The notes under the pieces are model-generated. The model made no database searches. It saw nothing but the letters and a program-made list of their open reading frames with translations, and had not been told where the DNA came from. 48,350 nt of DNA from an uncultured Clostridium sp. (lineage in GTDB: Bacteria > Bacillota_I > Bacilli_A > RF39 > UBA660): positions 1-48,350 of the forward strand of contig CAMNJQ010000033.1 in NCBI GenBank assembly GCA_946541575.1, in the 5' to 3' direction. The number at the start of each line of letters is the position of its first letter. Position 1 is the stretch's first letter. Shown here piece after piece: positions 1 to 9,800 of this stretch. A program made the translations under genes and the position numbers.

Positions 1-1
1 A

Positions 2-226
2 TATTATATCAATTATATTAATATTTATTTTTTTAGTATATAAATATATTATACTTGAACCATTAACTATTATTGATTCAATATTTATTATTGAAGCTAC
101 TAAAATAGTCTTTCTTTTAATATATATCCATTTTTCTTTTTCATAATCATTCTTTTTCTTTCTTTTATAATTTAAAAAAAAGAAAAGAGCTAAGTTAATT
201 GTTATTAGTAGTACAAATGAGTACAT
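2..226 (-). CDS. Partial gene: N-terminal 75 residues of a membrane-anchored protein
   Basis: An open frame starts at ATG 226 and runs off the left edge without a stop, so only the N-terminus is visible. A good ribosome binding site (AGGAGT) lies 9 bases before the ATG. The gene begins about 20 bases after the stop of the zinc-ribbon gene, so the two are probably cotranscribed. The first 18 or so residues (MYSFVLLITINLALFFF) form one hydrophobic segment followed by a Lys/Arg-rich stretch, which suggests an N-terminal membrane anchor with the remainder inside the cell. A second mildly hydrophobic segment follows near residues 47-65. The family is not recognised. Confidence 0.55.
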   Translation of the reverse strand, partial: MYSFVLLITINLALFFFLNYKRKKKNDYEKEKWIYIKRKTILVASIINIESIIVNGSSIIYLYTKKININIIDII

Positions 227-247
227 AATTGTTTACTCCTTTCTTTT

Positions 248-1678
248 TTATATTGTTAAATCATTATGAATATATTCTTTTATACTATTATCTATTGGAT
301 TATAAAAATATTCTATATATTCGTTATATTCTCCCTTTTGAAATACAATATATATTCCTTCTTCTTTTTCATTATCATTTAATTCTAATTCATTTTTATA
401 GCCAGATAATATCTGTTGATAATTTAGATTATCATTCCATGGTGCTACAATTATTTTTTTATTTCTTTCGTTAGTTATAACTATATTTCCATTTTCTACT
501 ATTATGAAATGATCATTTATGATATCTATTACTTTTTCAAATTCGTTTGATTCATATTTTTCATTTCCATTTGTAAATCTATAAATTTTATTATTTTTGC
601 TTACGTATAAATTATTTAGATATATTTCTATATTGCTTTGTTCTATATTCTCAATTACAACATTCATGTTCTCATCATATATTGTTGCTTCAGTCATATA
701 TTTACCCATGCATCCTGGTTTTCCTGATATAATATAGTTCGCTGTTAATCCAATATAATCAATTGAGCCACAATTAGTATTGTCATATTTATCACTTAAT
801 AAAATTTTTTCTTCTTTAAGATCTAATAAATTTAGATATAAATTATTGCTGAATCCTTTTTTTGCTTTTATTTTATTTGAATTTATATATGTAAAATCGT
901 AATAGCCTTTTCCTACATATATTTCTTTTTTTAGATTTAAGTCATAATAGCCACTATATTCAATTTCTAAATATGTATCATATTCTTTTTGTACACCATC
1001 AAGAAAACTTATTCCTTCAATTTTCTTTGTTTCTTGGTCATATACTAAATGATATTCATCATAATTATTCTTTAAATCTAATATTGTTTCTACTTCTAAT
1101 TTAGTATTATATATTTTTATTTTGTCATCATCTTTATACAAAAGTACCAATCCATCAATTTTATCACTTTCGCTATATAAAATTATTCCATCATATATGT
1201 GTATGTTTATATCTGTAGTTTTTATTGTACCGATATATTCTGATTTTGATGTTTTTTCTGTTATGAAGCCATTCCTGGAATTATATATTTTTATTTCATT
1301 AAATTTATCTGCATTATCATCTTTTTGATTGATACATTTATTGTTTCTTGTATTAATAAGCATAAGTGATAAGATAAAAATAATAATTAAAAGGATAGTA
1401 ATTATAATATAAAAAACATTATTGTCATGGATAATTTTTTTCTTATTAGGTTTATTTATGTTTTCAGCATAATCCCTATATCCTTCTTTTGCTGCTGTTT
1501 TTACATTAATTACTGCTATTTTTTTCTCTAGATATTCATTAGATATTTTTTCTAAGTTTTCTTTCTCATCTATTTCATTTTTTTTCTTTTTTCTTTCTTT
1601 TTTTGTACCGCAATTTGGGCAAATTGTAATATTTTTTTCAAGTTCGGTACCACATTTAGAGCATTTTGCTTTTGCCAT
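248..1678 (-). CDS. Zinc-ribbon membrane protein, function unknown
   Basis: This 476-residue protein starts with a zinc ribbon made of two CxxC knuckles (C6, C9, C20, C23). A Lys/Glu-rich linker follows, then one strong transmembrane helix at about residues 88-108, and then some 365 mostly polar residues predicted to lie outside the membrane. The ectodomain is rich in short beta-like segments, but I cannot assign a fold. The ATG is preceded by a strong GGGAGGG site. Zinc-ribbon plus single-TM proteins are common in low-GC Firmicutes and usually uncharacterised. A related architecture without the ribbon occurs at 25713-26933. The gene follows the deoB terminator and has its own likely promoter. 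Confidence 0.7.
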   Translation of the reverse strand: MAKAKCSKCGTELEKNITICPNCGTKKERKKKKNEIDEKENLEKISNEYLEKKIAVINVKTAAKEGYRDYAENINKPNKKKIIHDNNVFYIIITILLIIIFILSLMLINTRNNKCINQKDDNADKFNEIKIYNSRNGFITEKTSKSEYIGTIKTTDINIHIYDGIILYSESDKIDGLVLLYKDDDKIKIYNTKLEVETILDLKNNYDEYHLVYDQETKKIEGISFLDGVQKEYDTYLEIEYSGYYDLNLKKEIYVGKGYYDFTYINSNKIKAKKGFSNNLYLNLLDLKEEKILLSDKYDNTNCGSIDYIGLTANYIISGKPGCMGKYMTEATIYDENMNVVIENIEQSNIEIYLNNLYVSKNNKIYRFTNGNEKYESNEFEKVIDIINDHFIIVENGNIVITNERNKKIIVAPWNDNLNYQQILSGYKNELELNDNEKEEGIYIVFQKGEYNEYIEYFYNPIDNSIKEYIHNDLTI

Positions 1679-1703
1679 ATATTAGCCCTCCCTATTCTTC
1701 TTT

Positions 1704-1732
1704 ATTATATCATTATAAATAAATAATAACAA
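1704..1732 (-). promoter_or_regulatory. Likely sigma-A promoter of the zinc-ribbon gene
   Basis: On the minus strand TTGTTA and TATAAT are separated by 17 bases, about 25 bases before the start codon of the gene ending at 248. The -35 overlaps the deoB terminator hairpin. In DNA this AT-rich chance matches are frequent, so confidence is moderate. Confidence 0.45.
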
Positions 1733-1748
1733 CATTACTGTTGTTATT
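1725..1748 (-). terminator. Terminator after deoB
   Basis: The minus strand reads AATAACAACA, loop GTAA, TGTTGTTATT and then an ATTTATTT tail. The 10-bp stem starts at the deoB stop codon. It lacks a clean T run, so it may be a weak terminator. Confidence 0.6.
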
Positions 1749-2914
1749 TATTTTAATTTATCTAGAAAACTTTCTCCTATTTCTGGTTTGTTTACATCAA
1801 AATTTTCTGCGATTGTCGCTCCAATATCTGCAAGAGTTTTTAAGGGCTCAAGTTTTTTTGGATTTTTAAATCTTCTACTAAATATAATTACTGGGACATT
1901 TTCTCTCGTATGTGAATTTCCTGGAAATGTTGGATCATTTCCGTGATCTGCAGTGATAATTAATAAATCATCATTTTCTAGTTTATTTAAAATTAATGGT
2001 ATTTCTACATCTAATTCTTCAATTGCTTTTGCGTATCCTTCAAGATCCCTATTATGTCCATATAATGAATCAAAATCACTTAAATTTGTAAAGCATAATC
2101 CTGTAAATTTTTTTTCCATTATATCTGTTAGTTTTGTAATTGTATCCATATTATTATTAGAAGACTTAACTATTTTTGTAATTCCTTCCCCATCAAATAT
2201 ATCATTGATTTTTCCAATTGAAATTACACTATAATCTTTATCTTTTAAATAATTTAATACACTTTTCTTTGGCGGTTTTACAGCATAATCGCATCTATCT
2301 TGAGTGAATTTAAATTTTCCTGGTTTACCTGTAAAAGGTCTTGCTATTACTCTTGCTACTCTATACTGATCTTCAAGTGTTATTTTTCTAATTTTTTCAC
2401 AATATTGATATAGTTTTGGTATTGGTATTATATCTTCATGTGCTGCAACTTGAAGTGTAGAGTCATTTGATGTATATATTATTAGGCTTCCATATGATAG
2501 ATGTCTTTCTCCTAATTCATTAATTATTTGTTCTCCATTTATTACTTTATTTCCAATTATTCTTTTACCTGTTGCTTCCTCAATTTTTTCTAATAAATCT
2601 CTTGGAAATGCTTTTTCTGAAAATAATTTGAATGGAGTTTTACTACTTATTCCCATTAATTCATAATGTGCAGTTAAACTATCTTTACCTACATTAATTG
2701 GCTTGGCAATTGTATAATAAGCATCTGTGTCTTCTTTATCACTCATATTTATTGTATTTGTAAAACCTAACTTTTCTAAATTTGGAATAAATAGATTGTA
2801 ATTATCAATTATATGTTTTAATGTATTTGCTCCAGTGTCATTATATACATTAGCATCAATTGCTTCTCCTACTCCTAGTGAATCTAACACTATTAAAAAT
2901 ATTCTTTTAAACAT
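1748..2914 (-). CDS. deoB: Phosphopentomutase
   Basis: The 388-residue product interconverts ribose-1-phosphate (or deoxyribose-1-phosphate) and the 5-phosphate, linking nucleoside salvage to the pentose phosphate pathway in the cytoplasm. It belongs to the alkaline-phosphatase-like metalloenzymes. The N-terminal metal-site motif DSLGVGE is at residues 11-17, the GKDSLTAH segment carries the expected phospho-acceptor Thr81, and a C-terminal TADHGNDP motif is present. Length matches the family. I chose ATG 2914 because AGGAGT precedes it and because translation then begins directly at the conserved MFKRIFLIVLDS; the longer frame adds 13 unrelated residues. It starts 10 bases after xerD, the order ripX(xerD)-drm(deoB) known from Bacillus subtilis. 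Confidence 0.95.
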   Translation of the reverse strand: MFKRIFLIVLDSLGVGEAIDANVYNDTGANTLKHIIDNYNLFIPNLEKLGFTNTINMSDKEDTDAYYTIAKPINVGKDSLTAHYELMGISSKTPFKLFSEKAFPRDLLEKIEEATGKRIIGNKVINGEQIINELGERHLSYGSLIIYTSNDSTLQVAAHEDIIPIPKLYQYCEKIRKITLEDQYRVARVIARPFTGKPGKFKFTQDRCDYAVKPPKKSVLNYLKDKDYSVISIGKINDIFDGEGITKIVKSSNNNMDTITKLTDIMEKKFTGLCFTNLSDFDSLYGHNRDLEGYAKAIEELDVEIPLILNKLENDDLLIITADHGNDPTFPGNSHTRENVPVIIFSRRFKNPKKLEPLKTLADIGATIAENFDVNKPEIGESFLDKLK

Positions 2915-2924
2915 TCTTTCACTC

Positions 2925-3821
2925 CTATTTTTTACTTCTTGGATGATATTCAATATAATCGCTTTGAACTTTCTTGTTGGTTATATGCGTATAAATTCTA
3001 GTAGTTGCTATATCACTGTGTCCAAGTAATTCTTGGATACTTCTTAAATCTGCCCCATTTTCTAACATATGTGTTGCAAAACTATGACGGAGACTATGAG
3101 GAGATACGTCTTTTTTTATATCTTTTTCTCTTAGCAATTTTTTTAAAATCTTAAAAAAGCTGAATCTTGATATTCTACTTCCTCTGTTATTTAAAAATAA
3201 ATAATCTACTATCTTTTTTTGATTTATAAGTTTATTCCTTCCATTTTCTAAATATTGATTTAATGAATCGATTATATATTCTCCAATTGGAACAATTCTT
3301 TCTTTACTACCTTTTCCAAAACATCTAACTATACAGTTTTCAAAGTCAATATCAGTTAGTTTTAAATCTAACATTTCTGTAATTCTTAATCCTGTTCCAT
3401 ATAGTAATTCTAGCATAGCTTTATTACGATAGTCAAATGGTGTAATTGTTTTTATGTCAAGCAATTTATCTACTTCTTCTATTGTTAATACATTTGGAAG
3501 TGATTTTCTTAATTTTGGCCTTTCTATAGTTATTGATTCATCTTTTTCAATTTTATTTGTTGCAAATAAATATTTATGAAAATTCTTAATTGCTGTTAGT
3601 TTTCTAGCTAATGATGTTGTTGCAAAATTATTATTGCTTAAATATTCTAAATAACTTTCTATATCTTTTTTTGATATATTATTTGTTTTAAAAACGTTTC
3701 TTTTTTCTTTTAAATAATCTTTATATTCTTCTAAATCCTTTATGTATGAATTTGTTGTATTTTTTGCCATTCTTCTTTCAAAAGTGAGATAATTCTTATA
3801 ATCATCTATATCGTTTTCCAT
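2925..3821 (-). CDS. xerD: Site-specific tyrosine recombinase XerD
   Basis: This 298-residue protein resolves chromosome dimers at dif with its partner XerC. An N-terminal SAM-like core-binding domain (about residues 1-95) precedes the catalytic domain. Catalytic residues are visible: R146 in TGLRITE, H242 and R245 in HSLRH, H268 in LGHSD, and the nucleophile Y277 in RIYTH. Length is exactly that of XerC/XerD. I chose ATG 3821, with GGTGATG just upstream, because the longer open frame adds about 70 residues that overlap rarA and resemble nothing in the family. The name XerD rather than XerC rests on deoB lying directly downstream, as in B. subtilis. Confidence 0.88.
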   Translation of the reverse strand: MENDIDDYKNYLTFERRMAKNTTNSYIKDLEEYKDYLKEKRNVFKTNNISKKDIESYLEYLSNNNFATTSLARKLTAIKNFHKYLFATNKIEKDESITIERPKLRKSLPNVLTIEEVDKLLDIKTITPFDYRNKAMLELLYGTGLRITEMLDLKLTDIDFENCIVRCFGKGSKERIVPIGEYIIDSLNQYLENGRNKLINQKKIVDYLFLNNRGSRISRFSFFKILKKLLREKDIKKDVSPHSLRHSFATHMLENGADLRSIQELLGHSDIATTRIYTHITNKKVQSDYIEYHPRSKK

Positions 3822-3889
3822 ATCATCACCAATTATATTATATAACATTTTTAAATATTTGATTATCTCTTTTTTTAAACTATTTCGTT

Positions 3890-3898
3890 TGATATAAT
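3890..3898 (+). promoter_or_regulatory. Extended -10 promoter of rarA
   Basis: TGATATAAT (TGn plus a perfect TATAAT) lies 20 bases before the rarA start in the gap between divergent xerD and rarA. No clear -35 is seen, which fits an extended -10 promoter. Confidence 0.55.
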
Positions 3899-3918
3899 AT
3901 TTTAATGGAGATGATTGT

Positions 3919-5142
3919 ATGGATAAACCACTAGCCCTTAAACTTGCACCTAAAAGCATAGATGATGTAATTGGGCAAAAACACTTATTAGGTAAAGGTA
4001 AAATATTAAGAAATCTAGTTGAGAACAAAAAACTTCCTTCAATTATTCTTTATGGACGTCCTGGTATTGGTAAAACTTCAATTGCAAATGCAATTGTAAA
4101 TGATTTAGAAGTTAGATTTAGAAGCTTTAATGCTGTTATTAATAATAAACATGATTTTGATGTAATTGTTGAAGAAGCCAAAATGTATGATGGAATTGTT
4201 CTTATTATTGATGAAATACATAGATTAAATAAAGATAAACAAGATTTGCTTCTTCCTCAACTTGAAAGTGGTTTAATTACTTTAATTGGTATGACTACAA
4301 GCAATCCTTATCACAAGATTAATCCTGCTATTAGAAGTAGATGCCATTTATTTGAATTATTGCCACTAACTGAAGATGAGATAATTGAAGGACTTAAAAA
4401 GGCTTGTAAATATCCTGATTTAAAAGGGATTAAAATAGATAATGATGCACTTAAATATATTGCTGCAATTTCTGGAAATGATTTAAGATATGCTTATAAT
4501 TTATTGGAAGTTTCATTCTTTTCATCTTCAACAAAAGAAATAAGTATTGATCATATTAAAGAAATTAATAATAAGCCTGCTTTCTTTCATGATAAGAATG
4601 AAGATGGTCATTATGACGTTTTATCTGCATTTCAAAAATCTATTAGAGGAAGCGATGTTAATGCTTCCCTACACTATCTTGCTAGACTTTTAGAAGCTGG
4701 AGATCTTGATAGTATTTATAGAAGATTATCTGTTATATGTTATGAGGATATCGGCCTTGCTAATCCTGCTATTGGCCCTAGGTTAAAAGCCTCTATTGAT
4801 GCATCTGAACTTGTTGGTTTTCCTGAGTGTATTATTCCTTTGGGTGAAATTGTTATTGAGATGGCTTTATCTCCTAAATCAAATTCTGCTGTAGAGGCCA
4901 TAAATGCTGCTTTAGCTGATGTTAGAACAGGTAGATGTGATAAGGTACCCCCTCATATTAATTCAACGGCATTTGGCTATTTATATCCTCATGATTTTCC
5001 TGATGACTTTGTGGTACAAGAATATCTTCCAGAAAATTTAAGAGGAAAAAATTATTATAATCCAAAAGAAACAAGTCAATATGAAAGGCAATTGAAACAA
5101 ATAAAGGAACATATTGATAAATTATATAGTAATAAAAAATAA
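3919..5142 (+). CDS. rarA: Replication-associated recombination protein A (MgsA/RarA AAA+ ATPase)
   Basis: The 407-residue AAA+ ATPase acts at stalled replication forks and single-strand gaps. Walker A is GRPGIGKTS at residues 46-54 and Walker B is LIIDEIH around D98-E99. The sensor region contains TTSNPYHKINPAIRSRC, and the C-terminal part contains the conserved SDVNASLHYLARLLEAGD and RRLSVICYEDIGLANP segments of the family's tetramerisation domain. Length is normal. The ATG has GGAG 8 bases upstream. It is the only plus-strand gene in the window and converges on the ADP-ribosylglycohydrolase gene. Confidence 0.95.
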   Translation: MDKPLALKLAPKSIDDVIGQKHLLGKGKILRNLVENKKLPSIILYGRPGIGKTSIANAIVNDLEVRFRSFNAVINNKHDFDVIVEEAKMYDGIVLIIDEIHRLNKDKQDLLLPQLESGLITLIGMTTSNPYHKINPAIRSRCHLFELLPLTEDEIIEGLKKACKYPDLKGIKIDNDALKYIAAISGNDLRYAYNLLEVSFFSSSTKEISIDHIKEINNKPAFFHDKNEDGHYDVLSAFQKSIRGSDVNASLHYLARLLEAGDLDSIYRRLSVICYEDIGLANPAIGPRLKASIDASELVGFPECIIPLGEIVIEMALSPKSNSAVEAINAALADVRTGRCDKVPPHINSTAFGYLYPHDFPDDFVVQEYLPENLRGKNYYNPKETSQYERQLKQIKEHIDKLYSNKK

Positions 5143-5164
5143 AAAAACAATGTTGTTTTTTTAT
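5142..5164. terminator. AT-rich hairpin between convergent rarA and the glycohydrolase gene
   Basis: AAAAAACA, loop ATGT, TGTTTTTT is followed on the plus strand by a long T-rich run. The symmetric A/T flanks allow it to work in both directions. The stem is weak (8 bp, one G-C pair). Confidence 0.55.
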
Positions 5165-5197
5165 TTTTTTACTGAAATAATCTTTGTTTCTCTATTA

Positions 5198-6139
5198 TTA
5201 ATTAACGCTTTTGATGAACTTGTTATATATATCATCGATTAGTTCTTTATTTTTAATTTTTTGTAACCACTTTTCTGGTATATTTCCAAATAATATACCA
5301 GCCATTGAACCAGTAATAGCTGCGATTGTATCTGTATCGCCACCTAAATTGACAGCTTTTAGTATGGCTTCTTCATAACTTTTAGAGTGGTAAAGACTCC
5401 ATATACTTGCCTCAAGTGTTGATACGATAAAACCACTTGACTCTATTTCTTCTTCTTTTAGGTTAATTATTGTTCCGTTTAATATCTTACTATAATAGTT
5501 TAATGAATTTTCTGTATAATATTTTGTATAGTTTATTTTTTTTGTTTGATTAATTGCTTCTGATAATGTTTTTTTTTGAATTAACATTTTTACTATATCT
5601 GAATATATTTTGCATCCTACAAGACTTATTTCATTGGCATGAGTTAATGATGAGGCTTTGTTTATTAGTTCTACTTCCTCCTCCTCTTTTAACTTATTTT
5701 CAATGGAGAATATGACAAATGGTAATATTCTCATTAATGAACCATTACCATTGTCATATATTTCATTTCCTCCACACCTCGTTGGTTCTTTTTCTTGTGT
5801 ATATTTATATATTGCTTTTTGTGTTGTTAAGCCTATATCGAATGTTATTCCTGTCGCTGTGTATTTGTTATTTATTGCCCATTGTGTAATTTTTTCCATA
5901 ATGTCATAATAGTCAATATTTTTCTTTTCAGCTATGGAATCCATTTCTGCCAAAATCATTGAAGTATCATCTGACCATGTTCCTGGGGGTTGATTGTGAG
6001 TTCCATAACCTTTCATTTCTTTCACAGGTTCTTTTTTTAGCTTTTCTCTATCATTAAATTCTACTGGTACTCCTAAGGCATCCCCTATTATAAATCCATT
6101 AATACTATTTTTATAAATATCTTTATTGTTTTTGCTCAT
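5198..6139 (-). CDS. ADP-ribosylglycohydrolase family protein (candidate immunity to the adjacent toxin)
   Basis: This 313-residue protein belongs to the DraG/ARH hydrolases, which cleave the bond between ADP-ribose and a modified residue using two magnesium ions. The N-terminal GDALGVPVE motif is at residues 19-27, SDDT at 56-59 and the metal-site GGDTDT at 266-271, so all expected ligands are present and the enzyme should be active. It is the third gene after a giant protein with an ADP-ribosyltransferase-like domain and starts 21 bases after the 176-aa gene. In the known Tre1/Tri1 pair an ARH-type enzyme is the immunity protein, so I infer the same role here. A housekeeping hydrolase is the alternative. 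Only a weak A-rich ribosome binding site is seen. Confidence 0.9.
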   Translation of the reverse strand: MSKNNKDIYKNSINGFIIGDALGVPVEFNDREKLKKEPVKEMKGYGTHNQPPGTWSDDTSMILAEMDSIAEKKNIDYYDIMEKITQWAINNKYTATGITFDIGLTTQKAIYKYTQEKEPTRCGGNEIYDNGNGSLMRILPFVIFSIENKLKEEEEVELINKASSLTHANEISLVGCKIYSDIVKMLIQKKTLSEAINQTKKINYTKYYTENSLNYYSKILNGTIINLKEEEIESSGFIVSTLEASIWSLYHSKSYEEAILKAVNLGGDTDTIAAITGSMAGILFGNIPEKWLQKIKNKELIDDIYNKFIKSVN

Positions 6140-6160
6140 ATATTTATGTTCTTTCTTTTA

Positions 6161-6691
6161 TCACCTAGAGAAGCTTCTATTTTCAATTTCTTCCTTTTTT
6201 TGTTCGATGTAATAGTCTCTAAAATTTTGTAATTCAGAAAACTTTAGATAAGTATCATACATTAGGCTCATATAAGTTTGGTTTGGAACCCATTGCATTT
6301 TGCTAATGTCTAATTCATAAAATATTCCATCATTTATCGATTTAAATACATTGCCATTTTCTACAATATAATATTTTGTGTCATCTTGGTTATTTGGTTT
6401 TAAAGTTTGATTATTACTTAATAATTTTTTTTCATATTCGTTTATTTTTTGTATAGTATCTAATTCTTCTTGTCTTGGTGGATATCCTCTATTTATTACA
6501 TCTGTAGTTAGTGGTTTTTCATTTTGTATATTTTTTTCTTCTTGTCCCAATGCTTTCATTTTTAAGTTTTCAAAAAATTCTTCTCTTTCTTCATTAGTTG
6601 TAGCATGCTGTTCTTCCATTGGTAAACTAACTACATTAAAGTAATTGTCCTCAAAACGCCTTTTTCCATCTTCGATGTTATTTTCATTCAT
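6161..6691 (-). CDS. 176-aa protein of unknown function in the toxin island
   Basis: A soluble acidic protein with no signal peptide or membrane segment. The N-terminal 100 residues are polar, low in hydrophobics and probably partly disordered. The C-terminal part (about residues 105-165) looks folded: it contains the beta-like run YYIVENGNVFKSINDGIFYEL, then an aromatic helix-rich section ending in a coiled tail. A strong AGGGAGG site precedes the ATG. It lies 123 bases after the toxin stop and 21 bases before the glycohydrolase. Position and size suit an immunity protein, adaptor or chaperone for the giant toxin, but the sequence gives no direct proof. I do not recognise the family. Confidence 0.6.
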   Translation of the reverse strand: MNENNIEDGKRRFEDNYFNVVSLPMEEQHATTNEEREEFFENLKMKALGQEEKNIQNEKPLTTDVINRGYPPRQEELDTIQKINEYEKKLLSNNQTLKPNNQDDTKYYIVENGNVFKSINDGIFYELDISKMQWVPNQTYMSLMYDTYLKFSELQNFRDYYIEQKKEEIENRSFSR

Positions 6692-6814
6692 AATTTATCC
6701 TCCCTTTAATTGTATTATAAACTTATAATTTTATTTGATTATTTTATATTGTCATTATATATCTAAACGATGATATTAAAAATACTTTGTGTACTGAATA
6801 ATTATTCGATATTT

Positions 6815-9800
6815 TTAGTGCTTTATTTGTTTTTGAATTTTTTCTTTTATATATTTGCAAGTTACTAGACTTGCATTATGAGGAATATTTCCATTGAATG
6901 TTCTTTGAATATCTGCTGATATATTGTTTGCTAATTCACATATTATTTCTGGTACTGATTTACTTCTTGCTATTTCATAGTATTCATGTGTCATTTCTTC
7001 TTTTGCACTATACGAGTCTTCTGTATGGAATTGAATTTCAAATGTTAAGTCATTAGGTGCTTTTAGTTTTACATTTATTCCTTGATATACCTTTTTACCC
7101 CATGCGTTATTGATATATTCAAACGTAAATCCATTTTCGTTTAATTGTTGCAATATTTTGATAATATTTAATTCATATGTTTCTGGATTTATTACCAATG
7201 TATATCTTAAAGTATCATTTATTACACTTTCATAATATGTATTTGTAGCATCTTCTTTATAATTATCAAACATTTTTCTTATAATGCTTTCTTCTGTTTT
7301 AAATTTAAAATCTAATCCTACTAATTTAATTTCATTATTCTCTAATGAAGTTAATAATCTTGTTAATGAAGGTTCAATATCTTTTGCCTTTTTAATTAGT
7401 TTTGTTGTTGGAATTGTAAGTTTATCTTTTGCTGCTTGATTAATATTTGATTTTCTGCATTTTTTTGAATATTCTGTTATGCTAAGTCCAGTTTTTTCAA
7501 ATATTAATTGTTCTAATTTTGTATTTGATTCACATATTATTTTAATATCTTCTGCTACTTTAGTTGGTATTTCTTTTTTAGTTTTTGACAAATAATCAAT
7601 AATTGCATCTTTTACTTTGCTATTTGGAGAATTATTTAATGATTCAATAACTGGAGTTGGAATATTGTCTCCAAATGTTGTTATTTTTGCATTTTGTGAT
7701 GTATTTGTTTCACCAATTGTAGACATATAAATATAAGTTTTTTCTCCTTTTTTTATTACATTATCTATGTGAAACTTTGTTCTTACAGGTAATAATACTT
7801 CATTTTCTCCTGGATTTGAATTTAATCCTGTTAGCGATAGATCAACAAATGATGTGCCTTTTTCACAATTTAAGACTAGTTGAATGTTTTTTTCTTTTGT
7901 AATTGCACCTGGAGTTGGTGATGAACTCATAAATCCTGGATCTATATAAATTTGACCTTGCTTAGTTAGTTTCTTAAATATTTGATCTGCACTATCTTCT
8001 TCTGTTATTCCATATTTAGATAAAGCATCAAAATTTATTCCTCTTATTATTTCTGTATCTTCAATTAGTTTAAAGTCTTTCATAGCTTCGTTCATTATTT
8101 GTGCTGCTTCAATAGATTTTATTCTGAATTCTTCTATGCTCATTCCAGTGTGTTTTTTCCATTCTGTATTTGTATAAGTATTTAAATATCCTTTTGTAGT
8201 TCTAAATGAAATTGTTTGTCCATCTTTTGAAATAATATTTTCTCTTAATATTCCGTTTAATACTCCATAGCAACCTACTTTAAAATAACTTTGTGATACA
8301 TATATTTTAAATAAATCTTTTGTTTCTTGACTTAATTTTGAAAACCATTCTTTCGCTTTTTCTTCATAAATAACTTTATATTCATCATAATTTGAATATT
8401 TTTTATATTTTCTTGCTGTTTTTATTTCTCTATCTAATTGCTCTTTTGTAATTAATCCATTATTTGTTTTAAATTCGTATGTTGCATCTTTATCAGTATG
8501 AATTAATAATTCTCCAATTCTTTTCATTGCTTCTTTAGACAAACCATCTAATTCTATAGTGTATTTATTTTGTTCTTTACCTTCTTCTATCGTATTGTTA
8601 ACTTTTATGCTTGCTTGTTCTAGTAGTTTAGATAATAGTTGATTTGACATTTTTGTTTCTAACAACTCTTTATATAATTTTTGATTATTGGAAATTTTTT
8701 TAATTAAGCTAATGTCTAATTCATTTCTTTCTATTGATTCTTCTAATAACTCAATTAAATCTGAAACATTTAGGTAATTTTGAAAATCAATCGTTATACT
8801 ATCTTTATTTATATTTTTAAGTAACATTAATGCTCTTGCTAAATTCTTTTTGCTTTCTTGATTTTCACTATTTTCAAAATATTTAGTGAAAACTTCTTGT
8901 GCATCTTTATTATTCATATAGTCACTTATATTTGCTAAATAACTTTTTGACGATAAACTTTTGCCTAATTTTAATAATTTTTCATCAAGTATTTTTATTT
9001 CTTCAAATACCTTACTTGATTTAGGAGATATTTCATTAAGATGGTTAATTACAAAATCTCTTTCATCAGCATTTAATCTGGATTTTACTTCTTGTATATA
9101 TGGAATATTATTTGTTTCAATTAGCGGTTCAATCATTGCTGTGAGTAGTCTAGTTGTATTTTCGCTTTTTTGATCAATTAAACCATTTAATCCTTGCTTG
9201 TATTCAATTATTTCAGCTAGATTTTCTGATATTTTATCATTGATAATTTCTGATATTTGCTTTACTGTTTTTCCTTCAATTTCAGAATTAATGCTTTTAA
9301 GTATTCTATTTAATTGTTTTGCTTCAGGTGTTGGTGTATTTTGTGGTTCAATATCAAAGTAAGTATCTCCTATTTCTTCAGATATTTCTAGAATTTGACT
9401 ATATACTTTTACTTGTTCTTCTCGTGTCATTTTTTCTTTTATTTCTTTTACATCATCTTCTAAGTATTCATCTAACATAGTTGCAATAATGGAACCTAAT
9501 ATTTCTTCTTTTCCTGAAACATCATCTTCAGCTAGTGTTTGTGCTATTTCTTTTAGCTTTTCAATTGAATATTCTTGCATTTCTATTTTTGCTTTAATAT
9601 CTTCATATATTTCATTAACTTCTTTTTCTTTATATTGTGAAATTAAGGATAATAACTCAAGACTCTTATTTTTATGATTTGTACTATTGTTTAATCTTAT
9701 TGTTTGAGTTTTATTTTGATTTATATTTGTTTGTGATTGAGGACTTAGACCTTGTATTCCTAATTGAGTAGCAAACTGTGGGTTGTTAGCATAATTTATA

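Noticed and set aside
3822-4028. N-terminal extension of about 70 residues on XerD
   Set aside because: It overlaps divergent rarA, is unlike the family, and a start at 3821 gives exactly the normal 298-residue length.
6692-6814. Possible promoter and hairpin (GAATAATTATTC) between the toxin and the 176-aa gene
   Set aside because: TATAAT-like strings are frequent in this DNA, no -35 is at a proper distance and the palindrome lacks a T run.
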